Origin: Castellaniella daejeonensis
GTDB lineage: Bacteria > Pseudomonadota > Gammaproteobacteria > Burkholderiales > Burkholderiaceae_B
Direction of reading: 5' to 3'
DNA: 64,000 nt
NCBI RefSeq assembly: GCF_039523555.1
Contig: NZ_BAAAFN010000017.1
Coordinates: forward strand, 1-64,000
Below, piece by piece: positions 43,506 through 56,682 of the stretch (positions are counted from its first letter, which is position 1; each line of letters opens with the position of its first letter). A model generated the notes under the pieces. It saw nothing but the letters and a program-made list of their open reading frames with translations, did no database searches and was not told the DNA's origin. Made by a program: the position numbers and the translations under genes.

Positions 43506-44702
43506 ATGGACATGCTTGCCCGCACGCCCCCGGATCCGTGCACCGGCGACCTGGCCGGATTCCAGCCGGGCGACAGTCTGTTCACCACCCAGGGCCTGGG
43601 ACTCCATGGCCGGGGCTGCCTGCTGCAGGCCGCCCCCCGCGAAGACGTCGGCGCCTGCGCCGCCCGCCTGCTGGCCCAGGCGGCCGAACTGCGGGCCGGG
43701 CCGGACGCAGCAGGCCCGGCGGATGAAGGCGGTGCGCCTCTCCTGCTGCTGGGCCTGCTGCCCTACGATGCGGCCGGCCCGGCACCGGCCCTGTTGCGCG
43801 TTCCCCGGACACTGAGGCGCATCGCCGCGCCCGGCGGCCTGCCCCCCGCCCGGGGCGGCGCCATCCTGGGCCGCCGGGAGCACCCCGACCGGTCCGGATA
43901 CGAGCAGGGCGTGCGCGCGGCGCTGGCGCAGATGAACCGGGACGGCGGCTTGCGCAAGCTGGTGCTGTCCCGCACGCTGGAACTGGAGCTGGACCGTCCC
44001 CTGGATCTGCCCGAAGTCCTGGCACGCCTGTGGCGGGCCAGCCCGCAGGGCCACACCTACGCCCTGCCCGTATCCGACACCGGACAGGATTATTTCCTGG
44101 GTGCCAGCCCGGAATTGCTGGTGCGCAGGGAAGGCCGCCGGGTGCGCGTGCATCCCCTGGCCGGTACGGCCGCCCGCCACCCCGACGCCGCCGAGGACGC
44201 CCGCATCGCCCGCGCGCTGCTGGATTCGCCCAAGGACCGGCTGGAACATGCCGTCGTGGTCGAGGCGATCGAGGCCGCGCTGCGGCCGCTGTGCCGCACG
44301 CTGGACGTGCCCACGCGGCCGGGCCTGACTTCGACCGCCCGGCTCTGGCACCTGGGCTCCCTGATCGAAGGGGAACTGGCCGACCCGGCCATCAGCGCCC
44401 TGGACCTGGCCATCGCCCTGCATCCCACCCCGGCCGTCTGCGGCCTGCCCACGGCGGACGCGCGGCGCGCCATCGCCGGACTGGAACCTTTCGAGCGCGG
44501 CTACTTCGCCGGAGCCGTCGGCTGGTGCGACACCGCCGGCGACGGCGCCTGGGCGGTCTCCATCCGCTGCGCCCACGCCTGCGGCCGCCGGGTCACGCTG
44601 TCGGCCGGCGCCGGCATCGTTCCCGGCTCGGTTCCCGAGCTCGAGTACCAGGAAACCGGCAACAAGCTGCGCACCGTCCTGGACGCGCTGGGGCTCCTGT
44701 GA
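43506..44702 (+). CDS. entC: isochorismate synthase EntC
   Basis: Converts chorismate to isochorismate, the entry to 2,3-dihydroxybenzoate. The 398-aa chorismate-binding enzyme has KLVLSRTLELELD, FLGASPELLVRREGRRV, HPLAGTAARHPDA, LHPTPAVCGLPT, FERGYFAGAVGW and AGAGIVPGSVPELEYQETGN, which include the magnesium and catalytic residues of the family. The N-terminal third is Ala/Gly-rich and less conserved. It is placed directly after the YncE-like gene, 2 nt apart. Confidence 0.92.
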   Translation: MDMLARTPPDPCTGDLAGFQPGDSLFTTQGLGLHGRGCLLQAAPREDVGACAARLLAQAAELRAGPDAAGPADEGGAPLLLLGLLPYDAAGPAPALLRVPRTLRRIAAPGGLPPARGGAILGRREHPDRSGYEQGVRAALAQMNRDGGLRKLVLSRTLELELDRPLDLPEVLARLWRASPQGHTYALPVSDTGQDYFLGASPELLVRREGRRVRVHPLAGTAARHPDAAEDARIARALLDSPKDRLEHAVVVEAIEAALRPLCRTLDVPTRPGLTSTARLWHLGSLIEGELADPAISALDLAIALHPTPAVCGLPTADARRAIAGLEPFERGYFAGAVGWCDTAGDGAWAVSIRCAHACGRRVTLSAGAGIVPGSVPELEYQETGNKLRTVLDALGLL

Positions 44703-44763
44703 ACAGCACGCCGGGCCGCATGCGGCCGCGGTTTCCGGCCCGCCCTTTTCGGAGTTTCGTTTC

Positions 44764-45438
44764 ATGAGCATCCCATCCCTGCCGTCCTACCCCATGCCCC
44801 GCGACCCGGTGCCCAACCGCGTGGACTGGCGTCCGGAAGCGGGCCGTGCCGCCCTGCTGATCCACGATATGCAGGACTATTTCCTGGGCAAGTACGACGT
44901 GGGGCAGGAGCCGATTCCCGACCTGATCGCCGCCATCGCCCGGCTGCGCGACCAGTGCCGCGCGCGGGGAATCCCCGTGTTCTACACGGCGCAGCCGCCC
45001 GTGCAGCCCGAGGCCGACCGGGCCCTGCTGAATGACTTCTGGGGGCCGGGCCTGACCGCGCCGGAGCACCGGGCAGGCGCGCGCATCGTCCCGGCCCTGA
45101 GCCCGCACCCGGAAGATACCGTGCTGACCAAATGGCGCTATAGTGCCTTTCAGCGGTCCGATCTGCGGGAACGGCTGCGCGCCCTGGGCCGCGATCAGCT
45201 CATCATCACCGGCGTCTATGCCCACATCGGCTGCATGACCACCGCGCTGGAAGCCTTCATGCTGGACATCCAGCCCTTCCTGGCCATCGATGCCTGCGCG
45301 GATTTCAGCCTGGAAGAACACCGCATGGCCGTCCGCCACGTGGCGCGCCGCTGCGGCGCGAGCCTGACTTCGGACCAGATCCTCGACGCCCTGGCGCAGG
45401 GCGCCGCCGCCCCTACCGCCCGCGAGATCCCCGCATGA
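44764..45438 (+). CDS. entB: isochorismatase (EntB N-terminal half only)
   Basis: Hydrolyses isochorismate to 2,3-dihydro-2,3-dihydroxybenzoate and pyruvate. The 224 aa carry the catalytic motifs ALLIHDMQDYFLGKYD, TKWRYSAFQRSDL and IITGVYAHIGCMTTALEAFM. They end after SLTSDQILDALAQGAAAP, where E. coli EntB would continue into the aryl carrier domain, so the carrier is missing here and supplied separately at 38097-38339. A GGAG site precedes the start. It overlaps entA by 4 nt. Confidence 0.92.
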   Translation: MSIPSLPSYPMPRDPVPNRVDWRPEAGRAALLIHDMQDYFLGKYDVGQEPIPDLIAAIARLRDQCRARGIPVFYTAQPPVQPEADRALLNDFWGPGLTAPEHRAGARIVPALSPHPEDTVLTKWRYSAFQRSDLRERLRALGRDQLIITGVYAHIGCMTTALEAFMLDIQPFLAIDACADFSLEEHRMAVRHVARRCGASLTSDQILDALAQGAAAPTAREIPA

Positions 45439-46271
45439 ACGCCCTGCCCGACACCCGCCCGGCCGCGCACCGCCAGGCCGATTTCCCGAACCGCCACATC
45501 TTCGTGACCGGCGCCGCCAGCGGCATCGGTGCCGCCGTCGCCCGCCAGCTGCTCGCCCTGGGCGCCCGCGTATCGGCCGTCGACCTGGACGAAGCCGGCC
45601 TGCAGCGCCTGCGCACGCATGCGGCGGACGCCGCCGGCGATGCCGGACCGTCCGCCCGCCTGTGGACCGCCCCCCTGGACGTGCGCGACAGCGCCCAGGT
45701 GGAAGACACGGTTGCGCAAGCCGAAGCCGCCCTGGGGCCGCTGCACGGCCTGGCCAGCGTCGCCGGCGTGCTCGAAATGGGCGAAGTCACCGATCTGGAC
45801 GACGCCCGGTGGGCGCATTGCTTCGATGTGAATGCCACCGGCGTCTTCCACGTATGCCGCGCCGCCGCCCGCCGCCTGCGGGAACGCCGCGCCGGTTCCA
45901 TCGTCGTGGTCAGTTCCAACGCCGCAGCCACCCCGCGCGCCGGCATGGCCGCCTATGCCGCGTCCAAGGCCGCTGCCACCCAGTTCGCCCGCTGCCTGGG
46001 CCTGGAGCTTTCGGCGCACGGCATCCGTGTCAACATCGTCTCGCCCGGCTCCACCGACACGGCCATGCAGCAGGCCATGTGGGCGCTGGGCAGCTCGCGC
46101 GAAGGTGTCATCGCCGGGGACCCGGCCCGCTGGCGCCTGGGCATCCCCCTGGCCAAGATCGCCGCCCCCGACGAAATCGCCCAGGCGGTCCTGTTCCTGC
46201 TTTCCGACCAGGCCAGCCACATCACCCTGCATGACCTGCGCGTGGACGGCGGCGCCACGCTGGACCAGTAG
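45435..46271 (+). CDS. entA: 2,3-dihydro-2,3-dihydroxybenzoate dehydrogenase EntA
   Basis: NAD-dependent short-chain dehydrogenase that completes 2,3-dihydroxybenzoate. The 278-aa protein has TGAASGIGAAVARQL, the NAD-stabilising SVAGVLEMG, the catalytic Ser in VVVSSNAA and AYAASKAA (YxxxK), and the C-terminal DLRVDGGATLD. Last gene of the operon; no convincing terminator follows it. Confidence 0.92.
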   Translation: MNALPDTRPAAHRQADFPNRHIFVTGAASGIGAAVARQLLALGARVSAVDLDEAGLQRLRTHAADAAGDAGPSARLWTAPLDVRDSAQVEDTVAQAEAALGPLHGLASVAGVLEMGEVTDLDDARWAHCFDVNATGVFHVCRAAARRLRERRAGSIVVVSSNAAATPRAGMAAYAASKAAATQFARCLGLELSAHGIRVNIVSPGSTDTAMQQAMWALGSSREGVIAGDPARWRLGIPLAKIAAPDEIAQAVLFLLSDQASHITLHDLRVDGGATLDQ

Positions 46272-46555
46272 CGCGCCGGCACGCCCGCCGGCGTCCGGCG
46301 CCGCCCACGGCCGATCAAAAAAATCCGCTATCCTTCCATCGGGGCTTTCCCTGATATCCTGAATGCCAGCCGCCAGTGCATGGTCTTTCATTTCATCTGC
46401 TTTGATGCGTCCCTATATATAAAGCATAGAATCCATGCGCTTCATAAATGGGGACACATCAGGCGGAAATCCTATTGTCACCAAGGACTTGGGGCTGTAA
46501 CTTCCCCCTTCTGCCGCCCAGAACGGCACTTGTATTCCGCCACGCGAGTCCAGCC
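46272..46555 (+). promoter_or_regulatory. intergenic region upstream of gltB with a possible promoter
   Basis: This 284-bp gap contains no gene. TATATAT at 46414-46420, preceded 16 bp upstream by TTCATC (46392-46397), is a plausible but weak sigma-70 promoter in a locally AT-rich patch. A GC-rich hairpin-forming stretch follows the entA stop (46272-46300). An in-frame ATG at 46448 would give gltB 36 extra residues that do not look like the family. Confidence 0.3.
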
Positions 46556-51250
<4,695 letters not shown>

Positions 51251-51264
51251 AGGAACATCGCATC

Positions 51265-52728
51265 ATGGGAAAAATCACTGGCTTCATGGAATTCGCGCGG
51301 GTCAAGCCGGCCTACGAGGCGCCGGAATCCCGCCTGCGCCACTGGAAGGAATTCGTCTCGCCGCTGACCGACGAGCAGGCCCGCATCCAGGGTGCGCGCT
51401 GCATGGACTGCGGCGTGCCGTTCTGTACGCACGGCTGCCCGGTCAACAACATCATCCCCGACTGGAACGACCTGGTCTACAAGCAGGACTGGAAGCGCGC
51501 ACTCGACGTGCTGCTGTCGACCAACAATTTCCCCGAGTTCACCGGCCGCATCTGCCCCGCACCCTGCGAGGCCGCCTGCACGCTGAACCTGAATGACGAG
51601 GCGGTCGGCATCAAGTCGATCGAGCACACGATCATCGAGCGCGGCTGGAAGGAAGGCTGGGTCGTGCCCCAGCCGCCCGCGCGCAAGACGGGCAAGCGGG
51701 TCGCCATCGTGGGTTCGGGGCCGGCCGGCCTGGCCTGTGCGCAGCAACTGGCGCGCGTCGGCCACAGCGTGTCGGTCTATGAAAAGAGCAACCGCATCGG
51801 CGGCCTGCTGCGCTACGGGATCCCGGACTTCAAGCTGGAAAAATCGCACATCGACCGGCGCCTGGCCCAGATGGAAGCCGAAGGGGTCGAATTCTTTCCC
51901 TCGACCTACGTGGGCCGCACGGAAAACGCGGAAGACGGCCTGACGGTGATCACGCCCGAAGAGCTGCTGGCGCAGCACGACGCCGTGGTGCTGGCGGGCG
52001 GTTCCGAGCAGCCGCGCGACCTGCCGGTGCCCGGCCGTGAACTGCGCGGCGTGCATTTCGCCATGGATTTCCTGCGCCAGCAGAACAAGATCAACCACGG
52101 CGACCGCATCGCCAAGCCGATCAACGCAAAAGGCAAGCACGTGGTGGTGATCGGCGGCGGCGATACGGGGTCGGACTGCGTGGGGACGAGCAACCGCCAG
52201 GGTGCGGCGTCGGTGACGCAGTTCGAGCTGATGTTCCGCCCGCCGGAAGAAGAAGACAAGCTGCTGACGTGGCCCTACTGGCCGATCCGGCTGCGCACAT
52301 CGTCTTCGCACGAAGAAGGCTGCCAGCGCGACTGGGCAGTGGGCACCCAGGCTTTCGAAGGCAAGGGCGGCAAGGTCGAAAAGCTGGTCGCGACGCGGCT
52401 GGAGTGGCTGAAGGACAAGGCCACGGGCCAGATGAAGATGCGCGAGGTGAAGGATTCGCGCTTCGAGATCCAGGCCGACCTGGTGCTGCTGGCGATGGGC
52501 TTCGTGTCGCCGGTGCGCGCGGTGCTGGATGCATTCGGCGTCGAAGTGGACGGACGCGGCAACGCGCGGGCGAACACGGACGACTACTGCAGTTCCCGGA
52601 CGAAGGTCTTCGCCGCGGGAGACATGCGGCGCGGGCAATCGCTGGTGGTGTGGGCGATCCGCGAAGGACGGCAGTGCGCCCGGTCGGTGGACGAATACCT
52701 GATGGGTTCGTCGGTCCTGCCGCGCTGA
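51265..52728 (+). CDS. gltD: glutamate synthase small chain GltD
   Basis: FAD- and NADPH-binding subunit that feeds electrons to GltB. The 487 aa include the N-terminal 4Fe-4S cysteines (CMDCGVPFCTHGCPVNN; CPAPCEAACTL), the FAD motif VAIVGSGPAGLACAQQLA, the NADPH motif VVVIGGGDTGSDCVGTS and the C-terminal VFAAGDMRRGQSLVVWAI. ATG 51265 is preferred over 51214 because of a nearby AGGAA and the family start. Confidence 0.96.
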   Translation: MGKITGFMEFARVKPAYEAPESRLRHWKEFVSPLTDEQARIQGARCMDCGVPFCTHGCPVNNIIPDWNDLVYKQDWKRALDVLLSTNNFPEFTGRICPAPCEAACTLNLNDEAVGIKSIEHTIIERGWKEGWVVPQPPARKTGKRVAIVGSGPAGLACAQQLARVGHSVSVYEKSNRIGGLLRYGIPDFKLEKSHIDRRLAQMEAEGVEFFPSTYVGRTENAEDGLTVITPEELLAQHDAVVLAGGSEQPRDLPVPGRELRGVHFAMDFLRQQNKINHGDRIAKPINAKGKHVVVIGGGDTGSDCVGTSNRQGAASVTQFELMFRPPEEEDKLLTWPYWPIRLRTSSSHEEGCQRDWAVGTQAFEGKGGKVEKLVATRLEWLKDKATGQMKMREVKDSRFEIQADLVLLAMGFVSPVRAVLDAFGVEVDGRGNARANTDDYCSSRTKVFAAGDMRRGQSLVVWAIREGRQCARSVDEYLMGSSVLPR

Positions 52729-52745
52729 AGCGCCGGCCTGCGGCC

Positions 52746-52766
52746 CCCCCGCCACACCGGCGGGGG
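52746..52766. terminator. GC hairpin between gltD and the convergent gene
   Basis: CCCCCGCC-ACACC-GGCGGGGG is a perfect 8-bp stem with a 5-nt loop, 18 nt after the gltD stop. It lacks a T-run, so it is a hairpin that may act in both directions between convergent genes rather than a classical terminator. Confidence 0.45.
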
Positions 52767-52779
52767 CGCCCTCCACCGA

Positions 52780-53286
52780 TCAGGACTCGTGGGGAACCGG
52801 GATGTCCTGCCAGCCCGGATGGTCGAAATAGGCGCCGTAGCGGTTCAGCGCCTCGGCCAGGCGCACGACCCCCGCGGCCCTGGGCTGCCCGGCCTCCCGG
52901 CCGCCCGCAATGTCCGCGCCGGCGACCACGTCGGCCAGGATCACATGCAGTGCGGCATCGGCCTGCGGTTCGAGCTTGCAGTTTTCCACGATATGGGCCA
53001 ATTCGCGATTGGCCTGCTTGCCCAGCGCGTCGTAGCCCGCTTCGGGCAGCGAGCCGGCATGCGCCTCGGGCAATGCCTGCGCCACGGCCTGGCGCAGATC
53101 CCCCATGGCCTGGCGCAACGGCTCATCGGTGGCCCATTTCTGGCCATGGTTCAGCGTCAGCGCCGCCGGCGGTTCGTGCTCGTGTCCATGTCCGTGCGTT
53201 TCCGCAGCCTGCAAAGGGCCTGTCGCCAATGCCAGCGGCAGGGCAAGCCCCAGGGCGAACAAGAAGCGGGGAGTGTGGGTTTTCAT
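52780..53286 (-). CDS. His-rich periplasmic protein of unknown function (DnrO-like)
   Basis: A 168-aa protein with a clear signal peptide (FLFALGLALPLALATGPLQAAE), then a His-rich stretch HGHGHEHE that could bind metal. A helical domain follows (LNHGQKWATDEPLRQAMGDL; ELAHIVENCKLEPQADAALH). The WATDEPLR segment recalls small periplasmic proteins annotated DnrO-like, but I am unsure. AGGAG precedes the start. It lies 114 bp downstream of the sigma/anti-sigma/LTXXQ genes on the same strand. Confidence 0.6.
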   Translation of the reverse strand: MKTHTPRFLFALGLALPLALATGPLQAAETHGHGHEHEPPAALTLNHGQKWATDEPLRQAMGDLRQAVAQALPEAHAGSLPEAGYDALGKQANRELAHIVENCKLEPQADAALHVILADVVAGADIAGGREAGQPRAAGVVRLAEALNRYGAYFDHPGWQDIPVPHES

Positions 53287-53400
53287 GATGCGGCTCCTGA
53301 AAGAGTGTCAATGTCATTCCGACATCTCCTCTAACGCGCCACGCATGGAAATGTTCCCCCACGGATCGGCCACCGCGCACGGATCGACCGCCACGCGCAT

Positions 53401-53871
53401 TCAGCGGACGGCGGGCACCTGCCGGTGCAGTTGCTCGGCCTGCGTCGCCTGCACGGCGAATTCCTGCATCAGCAGATCCTTGAGCAAGGCCCGCTGACGG
53501 TCGTCGAGCACGTCCCGTTCCGCCAGCAGCTGACGGATCACGCGCTTCTGCTGCTGGTCCTGCAAGGCGGCGATCCCGGCCTGGATCCCGGCCAGCCGGG
53601 CCGTGTCCGGCTGCGCGGCGAAAAGTTCGTCGAGCAGGGCCTGGCGTTGCGCGCGGATGTCTTCCCAGTTGCGCGCCAGGTCCGCCAGGAACGGGCCTTC
53701 CAGCCGGGTCCAGGCGGCCTGCTGGCTGTCCGACAACCCGAGACGCTGCGCCAGGGGTTCCGCGGCCGGCTCGCCGCCACCCGCCCAATGCCGCTGGATG
53801 GCGGTGGCGACGAAGCCGACATTCAGGGCCAGCGAGACCGCCAGCAGGATATTCCGGGAGCGTGGATTCAT
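53401..53871 (-). CDS. periplasmic heavy-metal-sensor/LTXXQ (Spy/CpxP-like) protein
   Basis: A 156-aa protein with an N-terminal membrane anchor or signal (NILLAVSLALNVGFVATAIQ), then an all-helical region rich in Gln, Arg and Leu: RLGLSDSQQAAWTRLEGPFL, IRAQRQALLDELFAAQPD, and ERDVLDDRQRALLKDLLMQE. This matches the CnrX/Spy-like sensor group that often accompanies ECF sigma factors. AAGGAG precedes ATG 53871, which overlaps the anti-sigma stop. Confidence 0.75.
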   Translation of the reverse strand: MNPRSRNILLAVSLALNVGFVATAIQRHWAGGGEPAAEPLAQRLGLSDSQQAAWTRLEGPFLADLARNWEDIRAQRQALLDELFAAQPDTARLAGIQAGIAALQDQQQKRVIRQLLAERDVLDDRQRALLKDLLMQEFAVQATQAEQLHRQVPAVR

Positions 53872-54323
53872 GTGTTCTCCTTGGGGGTTCCGCACAGTCC
53901 GGCCGCAGCGCACAGCCCGCCCGGCGGCACCGGACCGAAGGCATCCAGCCGCGCCATCGGGGCTTCGGGCCGCACGGGGGGGCCCCCTGGCCAGGACCAG
54001 TCCGCCAGCCCGATGCCGGCCGCCAGGGAAGCGGTGACGGCCATTGCGGCCGGCAGCCAGCCCAGCCAGGACCGCACGGCATCCCCGAAGGACGCGGGCG
54101 CTTTGCGCCGCCCGGCGGGCGCAGGATGCCAGGCACGGGACACATCCGGCGACCCGCCCGGGTCCGGCAAGGCCTTCAGGCCGGCGGTCATGGCACGGAT
54201 CGCCCGCAGTTCGGCGGCGCAGACCGGACAGGCTGCGACGTGTGCCTGGATCAGCTCGCGCCTGCGCCCCGTCCATTCCGGATCCAGGCTGGCGCAGAGC
54301 AGTACGGTTCGGGGGCAAGGCAT
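53868..54323 (-). CDS. zinc-finger anti-sigma factor
   Basis: A 151-aa protein with the ZAS-type zinc site HVAACPVCAAELRA near residues 28-41, a single transmembrane segment (WLPAAMAVTASLAAGIGLAD) and a short periplasmic tail. It should hold the ECF sigma factor encoded just upstream (14 nt away) at the membrane. It overlaps the LTXXQ gene by 4 nt, which suggests the latter modulates it from the periplasm, as in metal-sensing systems. Confidence 0.78.
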   Translation of the reverse strand: MPCPRTVLLCASLDPEWTGRRRELIQAHVAACPVCAAELRAIRAMTAGLKALPDPGGSPDVSRAWHPAPAGRRKAPASFGDAVRSWLGWLPAAMAVTASLAAGIGLADWSWPGGPPVRPEAPMARLDAFGPVPPGGLCAAAGLCGTPKENT

Positions 54324-54337
54324 CGGCTTCTCCTTGG

Positions 54338-55006
54338 TCAGGCCCGCAGCACGGCCAACAGGGCCGCCCGGGCGCGGGCAATGCGCGAACGCACGGTGCC
54401 CAGGTTCAGGTTCAGGGTACGGGCGATGTCCTCGTAGGACATGTCCTCGATCTCGCGCAGCAGCAGGATCTCGCGATGCGCCGGCGCGATGGCGGCCAGG
54501 GCCTGCTCCAGCTGGCGCACCTTCTGTGCGGTTTCAAGCCGTCCGTCGGGGCCGGGCGCCGGATCGGGCACGTCCATGCCCGATTCCAGGGGTTCCATGC
54601 GAACCCGTCCCGCGCGGCGCAGATGATCCAGCGCCAGGTTGTGCGCGATGCGAAACAGCCAGGTCCTGAACCTGGCCTCCGGCCGCCAGGTCCGGATGGC
54701 CTGGTAGGCGCGCAGAAAAGTATCCTGGGTCAGCTCGCGGGCGATTTCCGGCGCCTGGGTCAGCCGCACGAGATAGCGGTAGACCGCGCCCTGGTGGCGG
54801 GCCACCAGCCAGGCATAGGCGCGCGCATCCCCGGCGCTGGCGCGCACCGCCTGGCGGTCGTCTTCGAGTTCGGCTTCGGCATCCACACCCGTTCCAACGA
54901 AAGAAGGCGCAAAAAGTTCCCTGCCGGGGCGGAAAAGCCCGCCGCCCGGCGGCGGACAGACCCCGGAACGAGGCCGTGCCAGCCGATCCGGCGGGTACAG
55001 GTACAA
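54338..55006 (-). CDS. ECF-family RNA polymerase sigma factor
   Basis: A sigma-70 family ECF factor: region 2 (AWLVARHQGAVYRYLVRLTQ; ELTQDTFLRAYQAIRTW; FRTWLFRIAHNLALDHLRR) and region 4 (ALAAIAPAHREILLLREIED; MSYEDIARTLNLNLGTVRSR). The frame opens at 55006, but the first 40 residues are Pro/Gly-rich and unlike the family. GTG 54886 (VDAEAELEDDRQ) is a likely alternative start and would leave room for the divergent mlaF promoter. The target genes are not known. Confidence 0.85.
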   Translation of the reverse strand: MYLYPPDRLARPRSGVCPPPGGGLFRPGRELFAPSFVGTGVDAEAELEDDRQAVRASAGDARAYAWLVARHQGAVYRYLVRLTQAPEIARELTQDTFLRAYQAIRTWRPEARFRTWLFRIAHNLALDHLRRAGRVRMEPLESGMDVPDPAPGPDGRLETAQKVRQLEQALAAIAPAHREILLLREIEDMSYEDIARTLNLNLGTVRSRIARARAALLAVLRA

Positions 55007-55039
55007 TCGATGTTAGTCCGACGCGGCGATCCGATCCGA

Positions 55040-55858
55040 ATGAATTCTTCTCCCGCCCCTCTTGTCACTTTCGATGGCGTTTCACTCGGCTACGGTGATT
55101 TCACCGTGCTGAGCGGCATCGACCTGCGGGCCATGCCGGGCCAGGTGGTGGCCATGATGGGCGGCTCGGGCTCGGGCAAGACGACACTGCTGCGCGCCAT
55201 GACCGGCCAGCTGCGGGCGCAGGCCGGGAAGATCCACGTGTTCGGCCAGGACATGGCCAAGCTGGACGGCGAGCCGCTGCGCGCCGTGCGCCAGCGCATG
55301 GGCGTGCTGTTCCAGAGCGGCGCCCTGTTCACCGACCTGAACGTCTTCGAGAACGTAGCCTTCCCGCTGCGCGAGCACACCCATATCTCCGAACAGCAGA
55401 TCCTGGAACGCGTGCTGGACAAGCTCCAGGCCGTGGGCCTGCGGCACGCAGCCCACCTGCGGATATCGGAAATCTCCGGCGGCATGGCGCGCCGCGTGGC
55501 ACTGGCGCGCGCCATCGTGCTCGAACCCGAACTCATCCTCTACGACGAGCCTTTCGCGGGCCTGGACCCGATTTCCCTGGGGATCACGGCCCAGCTGATC
55601 CGCACGCTGACGGACCAGCTGGGTTGCGCCTCGATCCTGATCACGCACGACGTCGCGGAATCCTTCGCGATCGTGGACCGGGTCTACCTGATCGGCCAGG
55701 GCCGGCTGATCGCCCAGGGCACGCCAGCCGAGCTCTCTGCCTCGCAGGACGACTACCTGCAGCAATTCCTCCAGGGGCGGCCCGATGGCCCGATCGGCTT
55801 CCACTACCCCCTGACGCCGGCCTTCGAGCGCTGGCTGGCCTCCCGGAGGGCAGCATGA
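55040..55858 (+). CDS. mlaF: phospholipid ABC transporter ATPase MlaF
   Basis: Powers lipid transfer between inner and outer membranes. The 272-aa ATPase has Walker A MMGGSGSGKTTLLRAM, Q-loop VLFQSGALFTDLNV, signature ISGGMARRVALARAI and Walker B LILYDEPFAGLDPI, all typical of MlaF/Ttg2A. ATG 55040 was chosen because it begins at the domain. A TACAAT box at 55002-55007 may be its -10 element. The stop overlaps mlaE (ATGA). Confidence 0.93.
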   Translation: MNSSPAPLVTFDGVSLGYGDFTVLSGIDLRAMPGQVVAMMGGSGSGKTTLLRAMTGQLRAQAGKIHVFGQDMAKLDGEPLRAVRQRMGVLFQSGALFTDLNVFENVAFPLREHTHISEQQILERVLDKLQAVGLRHAAHLRISEISGGMARRVALARAIVLEPELILYDEPFAGLDPISLGITAQLIRTLTDQLGCASILITHDVAESFAIVDRVYLIGQGRLIAQGTPAELSASQDDYLQQFLQGRPDGPIGFHYPLTPAFERWLASRRAA

Positions 55859-56643
55859 GCAGGCTCGCAAATCGCATCGCGGCACTGGGTCACGGCTTCG
55901 CATCCTGGATCACCGGGCTGGGCGCATTCGCCCGCCTGTTCTCCGCCATCCTGGCGCGCAGCAGCGTCGTGCTGCGCCGCCCGGGCCTGGTATCCCAGCA
56001 GGTCCACTTCATCGGCAACCATTCCCTGCTGATCATCGGGGTCTCGGGCCTGTTCGTGGGCTTCGTGCTGGGCCTGCAGGGCTACTACACGCTGAACCGC
56101 TACGGGTCGGAAGAGGCCCTGGGCCTGCTGGTGGCCCTGTCGCTCACCCGGGAACTCGGGCCGGTGGTCACCGCGCTGCTTTTCGCCGGCCGGGCCGGCA
56201 CCTCGCTGACGGCCGAGATCGGCCTGATGAAGGCCGGCGAGCAGATCGCCGCCATGGAAGTCATGGCCGTGGATCCCCTGCGCCGCGTCCTGGCGCCGCG
56301 CTTCTGGGGCGGCGTGATCGCCATGCCGATCCTGGCGGCGGTCTTTTCCATGGTCGGCATCCTGGGCGGCTGGTTCGTCGGCGTGATCCTGATCGGCATC
56401 GACCCCGGCGCCTTCTGGTCGCAGATGCAGGGCGGGGTGGACGTGATCGACGACGTGCTCAACGGCGTCATCAAGAGCCTGGTCTTCGGCATCGTCGTCA
56501 CCCTGATCGCTCTCTACCAGGGCTGGACGGCGCGCCCCACCCCCGAAGGCGTATCCCGCGCCACCACGCGCACCGTGGTCAGCGGCGCCCTGGCGGTGCT
56601 GGGGCTGGACTTCCTGCTGACGGCGCTGATGTTCGCCCACTGA
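55855..56643 (+). CDS. mlaE: phospholipid ABC transporter permease MlaE
   Basis: Inner-membrane permease of the Mla system, 262 aa, with the family stretches ALSLTRELGPVVTALLFAGR, AGTSLTAEIGLMKAGEQI and AMEVMAVDPLRRVLAPRF that contact MlaF. Five or six membrane segments are visible. Translation is coupled to mlaF by a 4-nt overlap. Confidence 0.93.
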   Translation: MSRLANRIAALGHGFASWITGLGAFARLFSAILARSSVVLRRPGLVSQQVHFIGNHSLLIIGVSGLFVGFVLGLQGYYTLNRYGSEEALGLLVALSLTRELGPVVTALLFAGRAGTSLTAEIGLMKAGEQIAAMEVMAVDPLRRVLAPRFWGGVIAMPILAAVFSMVGILGGWFVGVILIGIDPGAFWSQMQGGVDVIDDVLNGVIKSLVFGIVVTLIALYQGWTARPTPEGVSRATTRTVVSGALAVLGLDFLLTALMFAH

Positions 56644-56682
56644 CCCCGACTTTTCGCCAACCGAATTCTGCGGAACAAATCC

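Noticed and set aside
46272..46330. Terminator after entA
   Set aside because: The GC-rich dyads are followed on the plus strand by an A-run, not a T-run, so I could not support an intrinsic terminator for the operon.
46448..46555. 36-residue N-terminal extension of GltB
   Set aside because: The extra residues do not resemble GltB propeptides and the region contains the best promoter-like sequence; ATG 46556 fits the family.
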